Shown here: piece by piece, positions 26,135 through 34,790 of the stretch
Numbering within the stretch: the first letter of the stretch is position 1
How the letters are laid out: each line of letters begins with the position of its first letter
DNA from: Mycobacterium lentiflavum
GTDB taxonomy: Bacteria; Actinomycetota; Actinomycetes; Mycobacteriales; Mycobacteriaceae
Reading direction: 5' to 3'
DNA: 64,000 bases
Assembly (NCBI RefSeq): GCF_022374895.2
Contig: NZ_CP092423.2
Location: 992,001 to 1,056,000 of the forward strand
The notes under the pieces: generated by a model
The model's input: the letters and a program-made list of their open reading frames with translations, nothing else
Databases searched by the model: none
Told to the model about the DNA's origin: nothing
Position numbers and translations under genes: made by a program

Positions 26135-27460
26135 GTGCTTTCGGCTTTCATCTCGTCGCTGCGAACAGTCGACTTGAGACGGAAGATCCTCTTCACGCTC
26201 GGAATTGTCGTGCTGTATCGCGTCGGCGCCGCTTTGCCGTCGCCCGGCGTCAACTTCCCGAACGTGCAGCAGTGCATTAAAGAGGCCAGCGGTGGCGAAG
26301 CCGGGCAGATCTATTCGCTGATCAACCTGTTCTCCGGTGGTGCGCTGCTCAAGCTCACCGTGTTCGCGGTCGGCGTCATGCCCTACATCACCGCGAGCAT
26401 CATCGTGCAGCTGCTCACCGTGGTCATTCCACGGTTCGAGGAATTACGTAAAGAGGGCCAGTCCGGCCAGGCCAAGATGACGCAGTACACGCGTTACCTG
26501 GCGATCGCGCTGGCCATCCTGCAGGCCACCAGCATCGTGGCGCTGGCGGCCAACGGCGGCCTGCTGCAGGGCTGCTCGCTGGACATCATCGCCGACCAGA
26601 GCATCTTCACCCTGGTCGTCATCGTGCTCGTCATGACGAGTGGCGCGGCGCTGGTGATGTGGATGGGTGAGCTGATCACCGAACGCGGCATCGGCAACGG
26701 CATGTCGCTGCTGATCTTCGTCGGCATCGCCGCCCGCATTCCGTCCGAGGGCAAGACGATCCTGGACAGCCGCGGCGGCATGATCTTCACCGCCGTGCTG
26801 CTGGCCGCGCTGCTGATCATCGTCGGCGTCGTCTTCGTCGAGCAGGGCCAGCGCCGGATCCCGGTGCAGTACGCCAAGCGCATGGTGGGCCGGCGTATGT
26901 ACGGCGGCACCTCGACGTATCTGCCGCTCAAGGTCAACCAGGCCGGTGTTATCCCCGTCATCTTCGCGTCGTCGCTGATCTACATTCCGCACCTGATCAC
27001 CCAGTTGATTCGCAGCGGCAGCGGCGGCGTCGGCACCAGCTGGTGGGACAAGTTCGTCGGGACTTACCTGTCGGACCCGAGCGATCCGGTCTACATCGGC
27101 ATCTACTTCGGGCTCATCATCTTCTTCACGTACTTCTATGTGTCGATCACCTTCAATCCCGACGAGCGCGCTGACGAAATGAAGAAGTTCGGCGGCTTCA
27201 TCCCCGGCATCCGGCCGGGCAAGCCCACCGCCGACTATCTGCGTTTCGTGCTGAGCCGGATCACGCTCCCGGGCTCGATCTACCTCGGTGCGATCGCGGT
27301 GTTGCCCAACCTGTTCCTGCAGATCGGGAACGCCGGGGCGGTGCAGAATCTGCCATTCGGCGGAACGGCGGTTCTGATCATGATTGGCGTCGGGTTGGAT
27401 ACCGTCAAACAGATCGAGAGTCAGCTGATGCAGCGCAACTACGAAGGGTTCCTCAAGTGA
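26135..27460 (+). CDS. secY: preprotein translocase subunit SecY
   Basis: Main channel subunit of the Sec translocon, 441 aa, with ten membrane segments. It starts at GTG after a good GGAGG site ([18 protein letters not shown]). Typical SecY blocks are [52 protein letters not shown] loop and the C-terminal [16 protein letters not shown]. adk overlaps the stop by four bases. In most bacteria secY follows rplO directly; here it follows two methyltransferases and a 256-bp promoter region. Confidence 0.98.
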   Translation: MLSAFISSLRTVDLRRKILFTLGIVVLYRVGAALPSPGVNFPNVQQCIKEASGGEAGQIYSLINLFSGGALLKLTVFAVGVMPYITASIIVQLLTVVIPRFEELRKEGQSGQAKMTQYTRYLAIALAILQATSIVALAANGGLLQGCSLDIIADQSIFTLVVIVLVMTSGAALVMWMGELITERGIGNGMSLLIFVGIAARIPSEGKTILDSRGGMIFTAVLLAALLIIVGVVFVEQGQRRIPVQYAKRMVGRRMYGGTSTYLPLKVNQAGVIPVIFASSLIYIPHLITQLIRSGSGGVGTSWWDKFVGTYLSDPSDPVYIGIYFGLIIFFTYFYVSITFNPDERADEMKKFGGFIPGIRPGKPTADYLRFVLSRITLPGSIYLGAIAVLPNLFLQIGNAGAVQNLPFGGTAVLIMIGVGLDTVKQIESQLMQRNYEGFLK

Positions 27461-28002
27461 GAGTCGTTTTGCTGGGGCCACCGGGGGCGGGTAAGGGCAC
27501 ACAGTCGGAGAAACTCAGCGAAAAGCTCGGAATTCCGCAGATCTCCACCGGAGATCTGTTCCGCAGCAACATCGGGCAGGGCACCAAGCTGGGCCTGGAG
27601 GCCAAGCGCTACCTGGATGCCGGCGATCTGGTGCCCTCCGAGCTGACCAACCAACTCGTCGACGACCGGTTGAACGACCCGGACACCGTCAACGGCTTCA
27701 TCCTGGACGGATATCCCCGCTCGATCGAGCAGGCCAAAGCGCTACACGAAATGCTCGAACGCCGCGGCACCGACATCGACGCGGTGCTGGAGTTTCGGGT
27801 GTCCGAAGACGAGTTGCTACAGCGCCTCAAGGGCCGCGGCCGCGCCGACGACACCGAGGAAGTCATCATCAACCGGTTCAAGGTCTACAACGACGAGACG
27901 GCGCCGCTGCTGGAGTACTACCGCGACGAACTCAAGACGATCGACGCGATCGGATCGTTGGACGAGGTATTCGCCCGCGCGCTGCGAGCGCTGGGCAAGT
28001 AG
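27457..28002 (+). CDS. adk: adenylate kinase
   Basis: ATP + AMP to 2 ADP, 181 aa: the short form without a LID zinc domain, as in M. tuberculosis. P-loop [10 protein letters not shown] at residues 7-16; AMP site [23 protein letters not shown] region [15 protein letters not shown] start overlaps the secY stop. The map gene begins at the last stop base or three bases after. Confidence 0.98.
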   Translation: MRVVLLGPPGAGKGTQSEKLSEKLGIPQISTGDLFRSNIGQGTKLGLEAKRYLDAGDLVPSELTNQLVDDRLNDPDTVNGFILDGYPRSIEQAKALHEMLERRGTDIDAVLEFRVSEDELLQRLKGRGRADDTEEVIINRFKVYNDETAPLLEYYRDELKTIDAIGSLDEVFARALRALGK

Positions 28003-28004
28003 TG

Positions 28005-28805
28005 ATGCGCGCGCTGGCGCGGCTGCGCAGAACCAAGGTAGTGCCGCAGCGCAGCGCCGGCGAACTGGACGCGATGGCCGCGGCGGGCGCGGTGGTGGCC
28101 AACGCCCTGCAAGCAGTGCACGCGGCCGCGGTTGCCGGAGTATCCACCCTGAGCCTGGACGAAATCGCCGAGTCGGTGATCCGGGACGCCGGCGCGACGC
28201 CGTCCTTCCTTGGCTATCACGGTTATCCGGCGTCCATCTGCGCGTCGGTCAACGACCGGGTGGTGCACGGCATCCCCTCCGCGGCGGAAATCCTCGCCCA
28301 CGGTGACCTGGTCTCCATCGACTGCGGCGCGGTGCTGAACGGCTGGCACGGCGACGCGGCGATCACGTTCGGGATCGGGGCACTCGATCCCAACGACGAA
28401 GCGCTGTGTTCGGCGACCCGGGAGTCGCTGGAAGCCGGCATCGCGGCCATGGTCCCGGGCAACCGGTTGACCGATGTCGCGCATGCCATCGAAATGGGAA
28501 CGCGGGCGGCCGAGGTTCGCCACCGCCGCGCGTTCGGGATCGTCGAGGGTTACGGCGGCCACGGCATCGGCCGGCAGATGCACATGGACCCGTTCCTGCC
28601 CAACGAGGGATCACCGGGCCGCGGCCCGCTGCTGGCCCCCGGTTCGGTGCTGGCGATCGAGCCGATGTTGACCCTAGGAACAGGTAAAACGCGGGTGCTC
28701 GACGACGACTGGACGGTCACCACCACCGACGGCTCACGCGCCGCGCACTGGGAGCACACCGTGGCGGTCACCCAAGACGGGCCCCGCATTCTCACCTTGA
28801 GCTGA
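28005..28805 (+). CDS. map: type I methionine aminopeptidase
   Basis: Removes the initiator Met from nascent proteins, 266 aa. All five metal ligands are visible: two Asp in [17 protein letters not shown], His in [11 protein letters not shown], Glu in [10 protein letters not shown] and Glu in [12 protein letters not shown] 28005 gives [16 protein letters not shown], matching MapA (Rv0734) as I recall; a GTG one codon earlier is possible. It completes secY-adk-map; infA, the next gene in the ancestral order, is 24.5 kb away at 53338. Confidence 0.96.
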   Translation: MRALARLRRTKVVPQRSAGELDAMAAAGAVVANALQAVHAAAVAGVSTLSLDEIAESVIRDAGATPSFLGYHGYPASICASVNDRVVHGIPSAAEILAHGDLVSIDCGAVLNGWHGDAAITFGIGALDPNDEALCSATRESLEAGIAAMVPGNRLTDVAHAIEMGTRAAEVRHRRAFGIVEGYGGHGIGRQMHMDPFLPNEGSPGRGPLLAPGSVLAIEPMLTLGTGKTRVLDDDWTVTTTDGSRAAHWEHTVAVTQDGPRILTLS

Positions 28806-28808
28806 ACT

Positions 28809-28833
28809 CGAACTAAACGCCTGTTCCACTCGT
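28809..28833 (+). promoter_or_regulatory. candidate SigL-type promoter of sigL
   Basis: The sequence cgaact (28809-28814), 16 bp, cgtttc (28831-28836) has the GAAC core and CGT -10 of ECF promoters. Measured core to core it is GAAC-N17-CGT, exactly the spacing of the better match at 30244-30268. The reported M. tuberculosis SigL consensus is TGAACC with a CGT-type -10 and sigL is known to be autoregulated. The -35 here fits only 4 of 6 bases, so this is a weak call alone. Confidence 0.4.
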
Positions 28834-28856
28834 TTCAATGGGCAGGAGGTGATCGA

Positions 28857-29390
28857 GTGGCTCGTGGCGCTGGTACCGCCGCTGCCGAAGCCGCGTTGAT
28901 GAAGGCGCTCTACGACGAGCACGCCGCGGTCCTGTGGCGCTATGCGCTGCGGCTGACCGGCGACGCCGCCCACGCCGAGGACGTCGTTCAGGAAACGCTG
29001 CTACGGGCATGGCAGCATCCGGAAGTCGTCAGCGACACCGAGCGCTCTGCGCGCGCCTGGTTGTTTACCGTCGCCCGCAACATGATCATCGACGATCGCC
29101 GCAGCGCACGGTATCGCAACGTGGTCGGTTCGACCGATGTCGACGGAGCGCCCGAGCAGGCCACGCCCGACGAGGTCAACGCGGCGCTGGACCGGCTGCT
29201 GATCGCCGACGCGATGACGCAGCTGTCCGCGGAACACCGGGCCGTTATCGAGCGTTCGTACTACCGCGGATGGACTACCGCGCAGATTGCTGGAGACCTC
29301 GACATTGCCGAGGGAACCGTGAAGTCGCGACTACACTATGCCATGCGGGCTTTGCGGCTCACTCTGCAGGAACTCGGAGTTACTCGATGA
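28857..29390 (+). CDS. sigL: ECF sigma factor SigL
   Basis: Alternative RNA polymerase sigma factor, 177 aa, the length I recall for Rv0735. It starts at GTG behind an AGGAGG-like site. Region 2: LYDEHAAVLWRYALRLTGDA and AEDVVQETLLRAW; region 4: HRAVIERSYYRGWTTAQIAG and EGTVKSRLHYAMRALRL. In M. tuberculosis SigL directs genes for polyketide-type lipids and exported oxidoreductases. rslA follows 79 bases later. Confidence 0.96.
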   Translation: MARGAGTAAAEAALMKALYDEHAAVLWRYALRLTGDAAHAEDVVQETLLRAWQHPEVVSDTERSARAWLFTVARNMIIDDRRSARYRNVVGSTDVDGAPEQATPDEVNAALDRLLIADAMTQLSAEHRAVIERSYYRGWTTAQIAGDLDIAEGTVKSRLHYAMRALRLTLQELGVTR

Positions 29391-29469
29391 CAGCGCGATG
29401 CCTTCTCGGGGCACCAATCCGTGTGGTCATCGGCTCCGAATGCTTGAAGGGTGACAGGAGATGGATGAA

Positions 29470-30231
29470 ATGAAGACGCCGATGCGAGGTGTCGGCCCAC
29501 CCGGCGACAACGAGGTCTTTGGACTGATCATGGGTGACAATCACCGCTACGCGATGTGGGATGCCGCATACGTACTGGGGTCGTTGTCGTCCGTTGACCG
29601 CCGTGAGTTCGAAGGGCACATGGCGCACTGCTCGGCGTGCCGGGATGCCGTCGCCGAGCTCAGTGGAGTGCCGGCCCTGCTTTCGCAACTCGATCGCGAA
29701 GAAGTTGCCGCGATGGCGGAATCCGGCGACATCCCGCCGGCGACGCCGGAGCCCTCGCCCGAGTTGTTGCCGTCGTTGCTGGCGAAGGTGGCCTGGCGCC
29801 GCAGCCGGACGCGGGCGATCACCTGGGTGGCCTCGTCCGCCGCGGCCGCGGTACTAGCTGTCGGCGTGTTCGTCGGTGTTCAGGGTCATACCCCGTCGGC
29901 GACCCCACCGCAGCCGGTCGCCGCTTCGGCGGAGATGGCGCAGGTGGGCACCAACCTGCTGGCGTCGACGGTCCAGATCTCCAGTCAGCACTGGGGGACG
30001 TCCATCAACTTGAAGTGCGTCTGCTTGGCGCCGCCGTATGCGCATCACGACACGTTGGCGATGGTCGTGGTCGGTCGCGACGGCAGTCAAACCCGGCTGG
30101 CGACCTGGGTGGCCGAACCGGGTCACACCGCGACGCCGGCCGCGAGCATCTCAACGCCGATCGAGCAGATCGCCGCCGTGCAGGTGGTCGCCGCCGACAG
30201 TGGTCAGGTTTTGTTGCAGCGTTCGCTGTAA
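29470..30231 (+). CDS. rslA: membrane anti-sigma factor RslA (zinc-associated)
   Basis: Binds and inactivates SigL, 253 aa. ATG 29470 (MKTPMRGVGPPGDN) was preferred over 29461 because AGGAG at 29456-29460 then has normal spacing. The zinc anti-sigma motif HMAHCSAC (H-x3-C-x2-C) sits in the N-terminal cytoplasmic domain; one membrane segment (AITWVASSAAAAVLAVGVFV) and an extracytoplasmic C-terminal domain follow. The M. tuberculosis protein releases SigL on oxidation of the Cys pair. Confidence 0.95.
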   Translation: MKTPMRGVGPPGDNEVFGLIMGDNHRYAMWDAAYVLGSLSSVDRREFEGHMAHCSACRDAVAELSGVPALLSQLDREEVAAMAESGDIPPATPEPSPELLPSLLAKVAWRRSRTRAITWVASSAAAAVLAVGVFVGVQGHTPSATPPQPVAASAEMAQVGTNLLASTVQISSQHWGTSINLKCVCLAPPYAHHDTLAMVVVGRDGSQTRLATWVAEPGHTATPAASISTPIEQIAAVQVVAADSGQVLLQRSL

Positions 30232-30243
30232 AACCTCCTCGGG

Positions 30244-30278
30244 TGAACCGGCGGCTCACCGGACTCGTGCCTTAGGCA
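30244..30278 (+). promoter_or_regulatory. candidate SigL promoter with 11-bp palindrome at the start site
   Basis: TGAACC (30244-30249), 16-bp spacer, CGTGCC (30266-30271): a full match to the reported SigL -35 TGAACC and a good -10. It lies 38 bases before the ThDP enzyme gene. The perfect palindrome TGCCTTAGGCA (30268-30278) overlaps the -10/start region and may be a repressor site. A small hairpin GGTGA/TCACC (30242-30260) covers the -35 and spacer. Confidence 0.65.
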
Positions 30279-30305
30279 TCGTCTCAATCGAACTTAGGTG
30301 AGCAG

Positions 30306-32048
30306 ATGCCTCGGAAGCACCGCGTTGTTGACCACATCGTCGAATGCCTCGCGTCAATCGGAGTCGACCACATCTTCGGAGTGGATGGCGCCAACATCGA
30401 AGACCTTTACGACGCGGCACATTTCCGCTCCGAGGTCACTGCAGTACTGGCCAAGCACGAATTCTCCGCCGCCACGATGGCCGACGGATACAGCCGCAGC
30501 GGCGCCGGACTCGGTGTGGTGGCCGCTACTTCGGGCGGTGCTGCGCTGAATCTTGTTGCGGGACTTGGAGAGTCGCTGACGAGCCGAGTCCCGGTGTTGG
30601 CTTTGGTTGGGCAGGCCCCGACGACCATGGATGGCCGCGGCAGCTTCCAGGACACCAGCGGCAACAACGGATCCCTGAACGCCGAGGCCGTTTTCTCCGC
30701 GGTGTCGGTGTCCTGTGAGCGGGTGCTGCGGCCGGCCGACATCACTGCGGCGTTGTCCCGGGCCATCGCGGCGGCGCGCACCGGTGGTCCGGCAGTATTG
30801 TTGCTGCCCAAGGACATTCAGCAGGCGTTCGTCTACGCCGATCGATCGGGCGTCATCGGCAATGACCCGCGGCCGATCGGAAACCCGCAACCGATCATTC
30901 CGGTGCTGCGCGACGCCACCGGGCCGATCACGATCATCGCCGGTGAGCAGGTGGCCCGCGACAACGCTCGGGCCGAGCTCGAAGAGCTGCGAGCATTGCT
31001 GCGGGCCCGGGTCGCTACCGTGCCCGACGCCAAAGATGCTTCCGGTACACCGGGATTCGGCTCCTCATCCGCGCTGGGAGTGACCGGCGTGATGGGCCAC
31101 CCGGGCGTGGTCGAGGCGGTGGCCGCCAGCGCGGTGTGCGTCGTGATCGGCACCCGCCTTTCCGTCACCGCCCGGGCTGGTCTCGACGACGCGCTCGCGA
31201 CGGTGCGGACCGTCTCGATCGGCTCTGCGCGGCCTTATGTTCCGTGCACGCACGTGCATACCGACGACCTGCGTTCGTCGCTGCGCATGCTGACTCATGC
31301 CCTGTCCGGGAGTGGGCGTCCGACCGGCGTGCGGGTGCCCGACGTCGTGTCGCGTTCCGAATTGACACCCCCGTCCTGCGTCGGCGAGGGTCTGCGCTAC
31401 CGCGATGCGATGACGGTGCTCAACGGTGTTCTGCCCAACGGCACCGACATCGTGGTCGACGCGGGCAACACCGGTGCGTCCGCGGTGCACTACCTGCCGG
31501 CCCGGCGCGGCGGCAGATTCACCGTCGCACTGGGAATGGGCGGCATGGGCTACAGCTTCGGGGCCGGTATCGGGATGGCTTTCGGACGGGCCAACAGCGG
31601 ACGGCCGCATGGGCGCACCGTGGTAATCGCCGGCGATGGAGCGTTTTTCATGCACGGCATGGAAGTTCACACCGCGGTGCAATACCGGTTGCCGGTGACA
31701 TTCGTGTTGTTCAACAACAACGCGCATGCGATGTGCGTGACTCGCGAGCAGTTGTTCTACGACAATCTCTACAGCTACAACCGATTTCGGCCCAGCCGGC
31801 TGGGTGCCGGGCTGGCAGCCATGTTCCCTGGGCTGAGGTCGATCGACGTCGGCGACGCCCGGGAACTCGCCGCCGCGATGAGCACGGCGCTCGGCATCGA
31901 CGGGCCCGCGGTGGTCAGCGTCGATTGCGCCGCCGACGAGATCCCGCCGTTCGCCCCATTCCTCACCGCGGCCAAGACCGAAACCATTGCTATTGACGAG
32001 ATTCCGACCGTTAAGGAGAAATGCACCAATGTCGCTGCCAGCGCTTGA
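30306..32048 (+). CDS. thiamine diphosphate-dependent enzyme (acetolactate synthase-like)
   Basis: 580 aa, three-domain ThDP enzyme of the acetolactate synthase/benzaldehyde lyase superfamily. The cofactor-activating Glu is Glu52 in AKHEFSAATMADGY; the ThDP/Mg motif runs from GDG (443-445) to NNN (470-472). The middle domain (residues about 195-340) is degenerate. Such enzymes join or cleave 2-oxo acids through an acyl-anion intermediate; the substrates here are unknown. No regulatory ACT subunit is present, so it is not the housekeeping IlvB. It begins a four-gene operon behind a SigL-type promoter and overlaps the next gene by 20 bases. Confidence 0.85.
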   Translation: MPRKHRVVDHIVECLASIGVDHIFGVDGANIEDLYDAAHFRSEVTAVLAKHEFSAATMADGYSRSGAGLGVVAATSGGAALNLVAGLGESLTSRVPVLALVGQAPTTMDGRGSFQDTSGNNGSLNAEAVFSAVSVSCERVLRPADITAALSRAIAAARTGGPAVLLLPKDIQQAFVYADRSGVIGNDPRPIGNPQPIIPVLRDATGPITIIAGEQVARDNARAELEELRALLRARVATVPDAKDASGTPGFGSSSALGVTGVMGHPGVVEAVAASAVCVVIGTRLSVTARAGLDDALATVRTVSIGSARPYVPCTHVHTDDLRSSLRMLTHALSGSGRPTGVRVPDVVSRSELTPPSCVGEGLRYRDAMTVLNGVLPNGTDIVVDAGNTGASAVHYLPARRGGRFTVALGMGGMGYSFGAGIGMAFGRANSGRPHGRTVVIAGDGAFFMHGMEVHTAVQYRLPVTFVLFNNNAHAMCVTREQLFYDNLYSYNRFRPSRLGAGLAAMFPGLRSIDVGDARELAAAMSTALGIDGPAVVSVDCAADEIPPFAPFLTAAKTETIAIDEIPTVKEKCTNVAASA

Positions 32049-32676
32049 AGATATCCCCGATCTCATCGACGGGGTTACTCGCATCGAAACCAGCCCTAGG
32101 GAGCAGGCGACTCCGATCATCATGGACATGATGCGGTCGGTGTACCCGCACGATCAGGTCTTCGGGGAATACTGCACCGTAAACGATTACATCGACTGCC
32201 CGCCCGATGAGTTGTTCGGGTATCTGTCCGACACGCGCAGCCTCGAAGAGTGGACTTACAGCCTGCGCGGCTTCACTCCCACCGACGAGCCCGGCCTGTG
32301 GCTGGCCTACGACCGGCTCGGCTCGCAGACCGAGATCTACACGCGCACCATCGCCAACGAGCAGGCTCGCACCGTCGACTATCACTGCGCGTGGGACCAG
32401 GGCAAGCATCTGTGGATGATCTACCTGATGCGCGTTATCGACGCGCAGGTGGTCCTCGACAAGCCCGGTTCGGTTGTGCTGTGGACCAATTGCCACCATC
32501 CGTTCTACGACCACAACCCGTATCCGGAGACCGCGCCGGCGCAGCGCCCGGTGTGGGTCGGCGACTTCTGGGACATGTTCGGCGCAGGCCACTCACTGGA
32601 ATTGAAGAACCTCAAGGCAATCGCCGAGTACCGCCACCACAATGGCCTGCCGGTGACCCCCGAATGGATGAGATGA
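32029..32676 (+). CDS. SRPBCC-fold protein (polyketide cyclase/aromatase-like)
   Basis: 215 aa from ATG 32029 (MSLPALEDIPDLIDG); AAGGAG at 32013-32018 supports this start. The N-terminal about 45 residues are followed by a START/SRPBCC-like segment: YIDCPPDELFGYLSDTRSLE, EEWTYSLRGFTPTDEPG and VDYHCAWDQGKHLW. It ends in a His/Trp-rich region (CHHPFYDHNPYPET). Members bind hydrophobic ligands and some act as cyclases or aromatases. Its place between a ThDP enzyme and a KAS III-like protein suggests it holds or folds the intermediate; this is inference. Confidence 0.6.
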   Translation: MSLPALEDIPDLIDGVTRIETSPREQATPIIMDMMRSVYPHDQVFGEYCTVNDYIDCPPDELFGYLSDTRSLEEWTYSLRGFTPTDEPGLWLAYDRLGSQTEIYTRTIANEQARTVDYHCAWDQGKHLWMIYLMRVIDAQVVLDKPGSVVLWTNCHHPFYDHNPYPETAPAQRPVWVGDFWDMFGAGHSLELKNLKAIAEYRHHNGLPVTPEWMR

Positions 32677-32683
32677 GCGAATC

Positions 32684-33703
32684 ATGGGTAACCAAACCGT
32701 CAGCCTGATCGACGTCTCCACCTATCTGCCCGGCGAGCCGATACCCGCCGACTATTACGCACAGTTCGCCGAATCTGACGAGCTGCGGGAGAACGTCATG
32801 TTCCGTGCTCCCAAGTTTCGCCATCACGTTGCGCCGGACGAGAGTTCGATCGACATGATCGAACGCGCGGTGCAGGGACTCGTCGAGCGTCACGGCCACG
32901 ACGTGGTCGAAGGCGCCGACGTGCTGATCACCCATACTCAGGTCCCCGACATGGCGTTCTACGGGCAAGGCGGCGGCATTGCGCACCGGCTGGGCCTGCG
33001 GCCGTCATGGGTGCTCGATCTGAACAACGGCGGATGTGCGGCGTTTGTACTGGCGCTCAACGTGGCCCGCAAACTGCTGTCGTCCGGCGAAGGGCACACC
33101 GCGCTGATCGCGATCGCGCAGAACGCGGCCGGACAGTTCTTCGATCAGCCGACGATTCGCCGCAAGGCGCAGTCGGCCGTGCCCGGTGACGGGGCCGCGG
33201 TCGGACTCGTCACGGTGGGCGACGAGTCGCCGATTCTCGATGTCGAGTGCCGCACCTTCGGCGAATACGCGGGAGAGATGACGCTTTCCTTCGACCCGCC
33301 GCGCAAGTGGTGGCAGGCCGGCCCCGGCGAGGGCAGCATCGGCTTCACCGAAAGCAAGATCACCAAGGTGCTGGCCCGCGGCAACCGGCAGGTTCCCGAG
33401 GTGGCCTACGCGGTATGTGACCGAATCGGATTGTCCACCAAGGATATTGACCTGATGGTGACCAATCAGCCGAACAGGGCGTTTCTGCGCAACTGGCGTG
33501 ACGCGCTCGAGTTGCCGCCGGAACGGCACCGGGACACCTTTGAGGAGTGCGGCAACCTGTTCGGCGCCGGGATCCCGATCAATCTGGATCGGGCAATATC
33601 CGACGGCCAGCTCAAGTCCGGTGATGTGGTGCTGATGGCGGGCTTCGCCCACGCCGGTGACTTCGCCGGCGCGGCGGCGGTGCGCTGGGGCGGTCGAGCC
33701 TGA
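32684..33703 (+). CDS. KAS III (FabH)-like protein with Asn in place of the catalytic His
   Basis: 339 aa, thiolase-fold ketoacyl synthase III family. Cys118 in LDLNNGGCAAFVLA is the nucleophile and Asn291 in EECGNLFGAGIP is in place. At the usual HQAN motif the sequence is NQPN (261-264), so the active-site His is Asn. With Cys present and His absent, normal decarboxylative condensation would be impaired; an acyltransfer role, as in KAS III homologues of natural-product pathways, is more likely. It overlaps the aminotransferase gene by one base (TGATG). Confidence 0.85.
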   Translation: MGNQTVSLIDVSTYLPGEPIPADYYAQFAESDELRENVMFRAPKFRHHVAPDESSIDMIERAVQGLVERHGHDVVEGADVLITHTQVPDMAFYGQGGGIAHRLGLRPSWVLDLNNGGCAAFVLALNVARKLLSSGEGHTALIAIAQNAAGQFFDQPTIRRKAQSAVPGDGAAVGLVTVGDESPILDVECRTFGEYAGEMTLSFDPPRKWWQAGPGEGSIGFTESKITKVLARGNRQVPEVAYAVCDRIGLSTKDIDLMVTNQPNRAFLRNWRDALELPPERHRDTFEECGNLFGAGIPINLDRAISDGQLKSGDVVLMAGFAHAGDFAGAAAVRWGGRA

Positions 33704-34743
33704 TGCAACCACTCGTAAGCTCCGCGGTCGCCGAGGTCGACTCGGGTCCGCACGCGATCGATCCATTGGCGTTGTCGCTCAACGAGAATCCATTCCCACC
33801 GCTGCCCGCGGTGCGATCGGTTCTGGTCAAATCCATCGACGCGGCCAACCGCTATCCGGAGTTCCTGCCCGAGCGGTTGCGCGACCTGATCGCGAATCGC
33901 ATCGGGGTCGGCTCGGAGCAGGTGGTGCTGGGCGCCGGCGCGACGGGGGTGGTGCTGCAGACCCTGCAGGCACTGACCGTTCCGGGCGACACGATGGTCA
34001 TGTCGGCGCCCACCTTCGACGGATACCCGATCATCGCGCAGATGGCGCGGCTGAACCCGGTGACGGTGCCGCTGAACAAGGGCGGCCACAACGATCTCGA
34101 CCGGCTGGCCGACGCGGCCGCGAGTGCCCGCATTGCGGTCGTGTGCCGGCCGCACAACCCCACCGGCACGCTGGAGCCGACGTCGCACCTGTTCCGCTTC
34201 CTGCGCCGGGTGCATCGCGACACCATCGTGCTGCTCGACGAGGCATACATCGAATTCGCTGCACCCGAACACCGGGTCGAGGTGTCGGCGCTGGCGCGTC
34301 GATTCCCCAATGTGGTGGTGGTGCGGACGTTTTCCAAAGCGTACGGGCTGGCCGGGCTGCGGATCGGCTATGGGGTGGCCGCACCCGAGCTGGCCGCGAC
34401 GATGTGGTCGCACCAGCTGCCGTTCGGTATCGCGATGACCAGTCTGCCGGCGGTCGCGGCGTCCTACAACGCTGAAGACGAACTGCTGCAACGGATCCGG
34501 ATGATCACCTCCGAGCGGCGGTATCTGCGGATGCGGCTGTCCGCGCTGGGGATATACACGACCGACGCGCACGCGAACTTCATGTACCTGCCGTCGAAGA
34601 CGGGCCGGCCGTGGAGTGAGGTGTTCGCCGACAGCGGGTTGCGGGTGCGCTGCTATCCCGACGGTGGCGCGCGGATTACCGTGGGCGGCCGCGAATCCAC
34701 GCTCGCGGTGCTGGCCGCGGTGGGTGAACAGCCGACCCGCTGA
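33703..34743 (+). CDS. PLP-dependent aminotransferase (HisC-like, fold type I)
   Basis: 346 aa. PLP Lys212 in RTFSKAYGLAGLRIGY; Asp179 in VLLDEAYIEF; the usual N-x-NPTG motif appears as RPHNPTG (149-155). The N-terminal LSLNENPFPPLP is typical of histidinol-phosphate/aromatic aminotransferases. Since it is translationally coupled to the KAS III-like gene, I infer that it aminates a ketone made by the cluster rather than serving histidine synthesis; the true hisC should be elsewhere. A MarR gene follows after 47 bases. Confidence 0.85.
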   Translation: MQPLVSSAVAEVDSGPHAIDPLALSLNENPFPPLPAVRSVLVKSIDAANRYPEFLPERLRDLIANRIGVGSEQVVLGAGATGVVLQTLQALTVPGDTMVMSAPTFDGYPIIAQMARLNPVTVPLNKGGHNDLDRLADAAASARIAVVCRPHNPTGTLEPTSHLFRFLRRVHRDTIVLLDEAYIEFAAPEHRVEVSALARRFPNVVVVRTFSKAYGLAGLRIGYGVAAPELAATMWSHQLPFGIAMTSLPAVAASYNAEDELLQRIRMITSERRYLRMRLSALGIYTTDAHANFMYLPSKTGRPWSEVFADSGLRVRCYPDGGARITVGGRESTLAVLAAVGEQPTR

Positions 34744-34753
34744 ATCGGGCCAG

Positions 34754-34783
34754 TTGACCCGCTTTTGCCGCAAGTGCGGTAAG
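34754..34783 (+). promoter_or_regulatory. marR promoter with 18-bp palindromic operator
   Basis: TTGACC (34754-34759), 18-bp spacer, GGTAAG (34778-34783), overlapped by the near-perfect palindrome TTGCCGCAAGTGCGGTAA (34765-34782), of the size and TTGC/GCAA style typical of MarR sites. The predicted start site falls at or next to the GTG start codon at 34791, so the mRNA may be leaderless. Autorepression is inferred. Confidence 0.6.
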
Positions 34784-34790
34784 AAAGGGC

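Noticed and set aside
26444..27502. Minus-strand open frame of 352 codons opposite secY
   Set aside because: SecY is unmistakable on the other strand; this frame is Asp/Gln/His-rich with no domain.
30306..34743. Recent horizontal transfer of the ThDP cassette
   Set aside because: GC content and codon use look like the flanking genes and there are no integrase, IS or tRNA borders, so its presence here is as easily explained by loss elsewhere.
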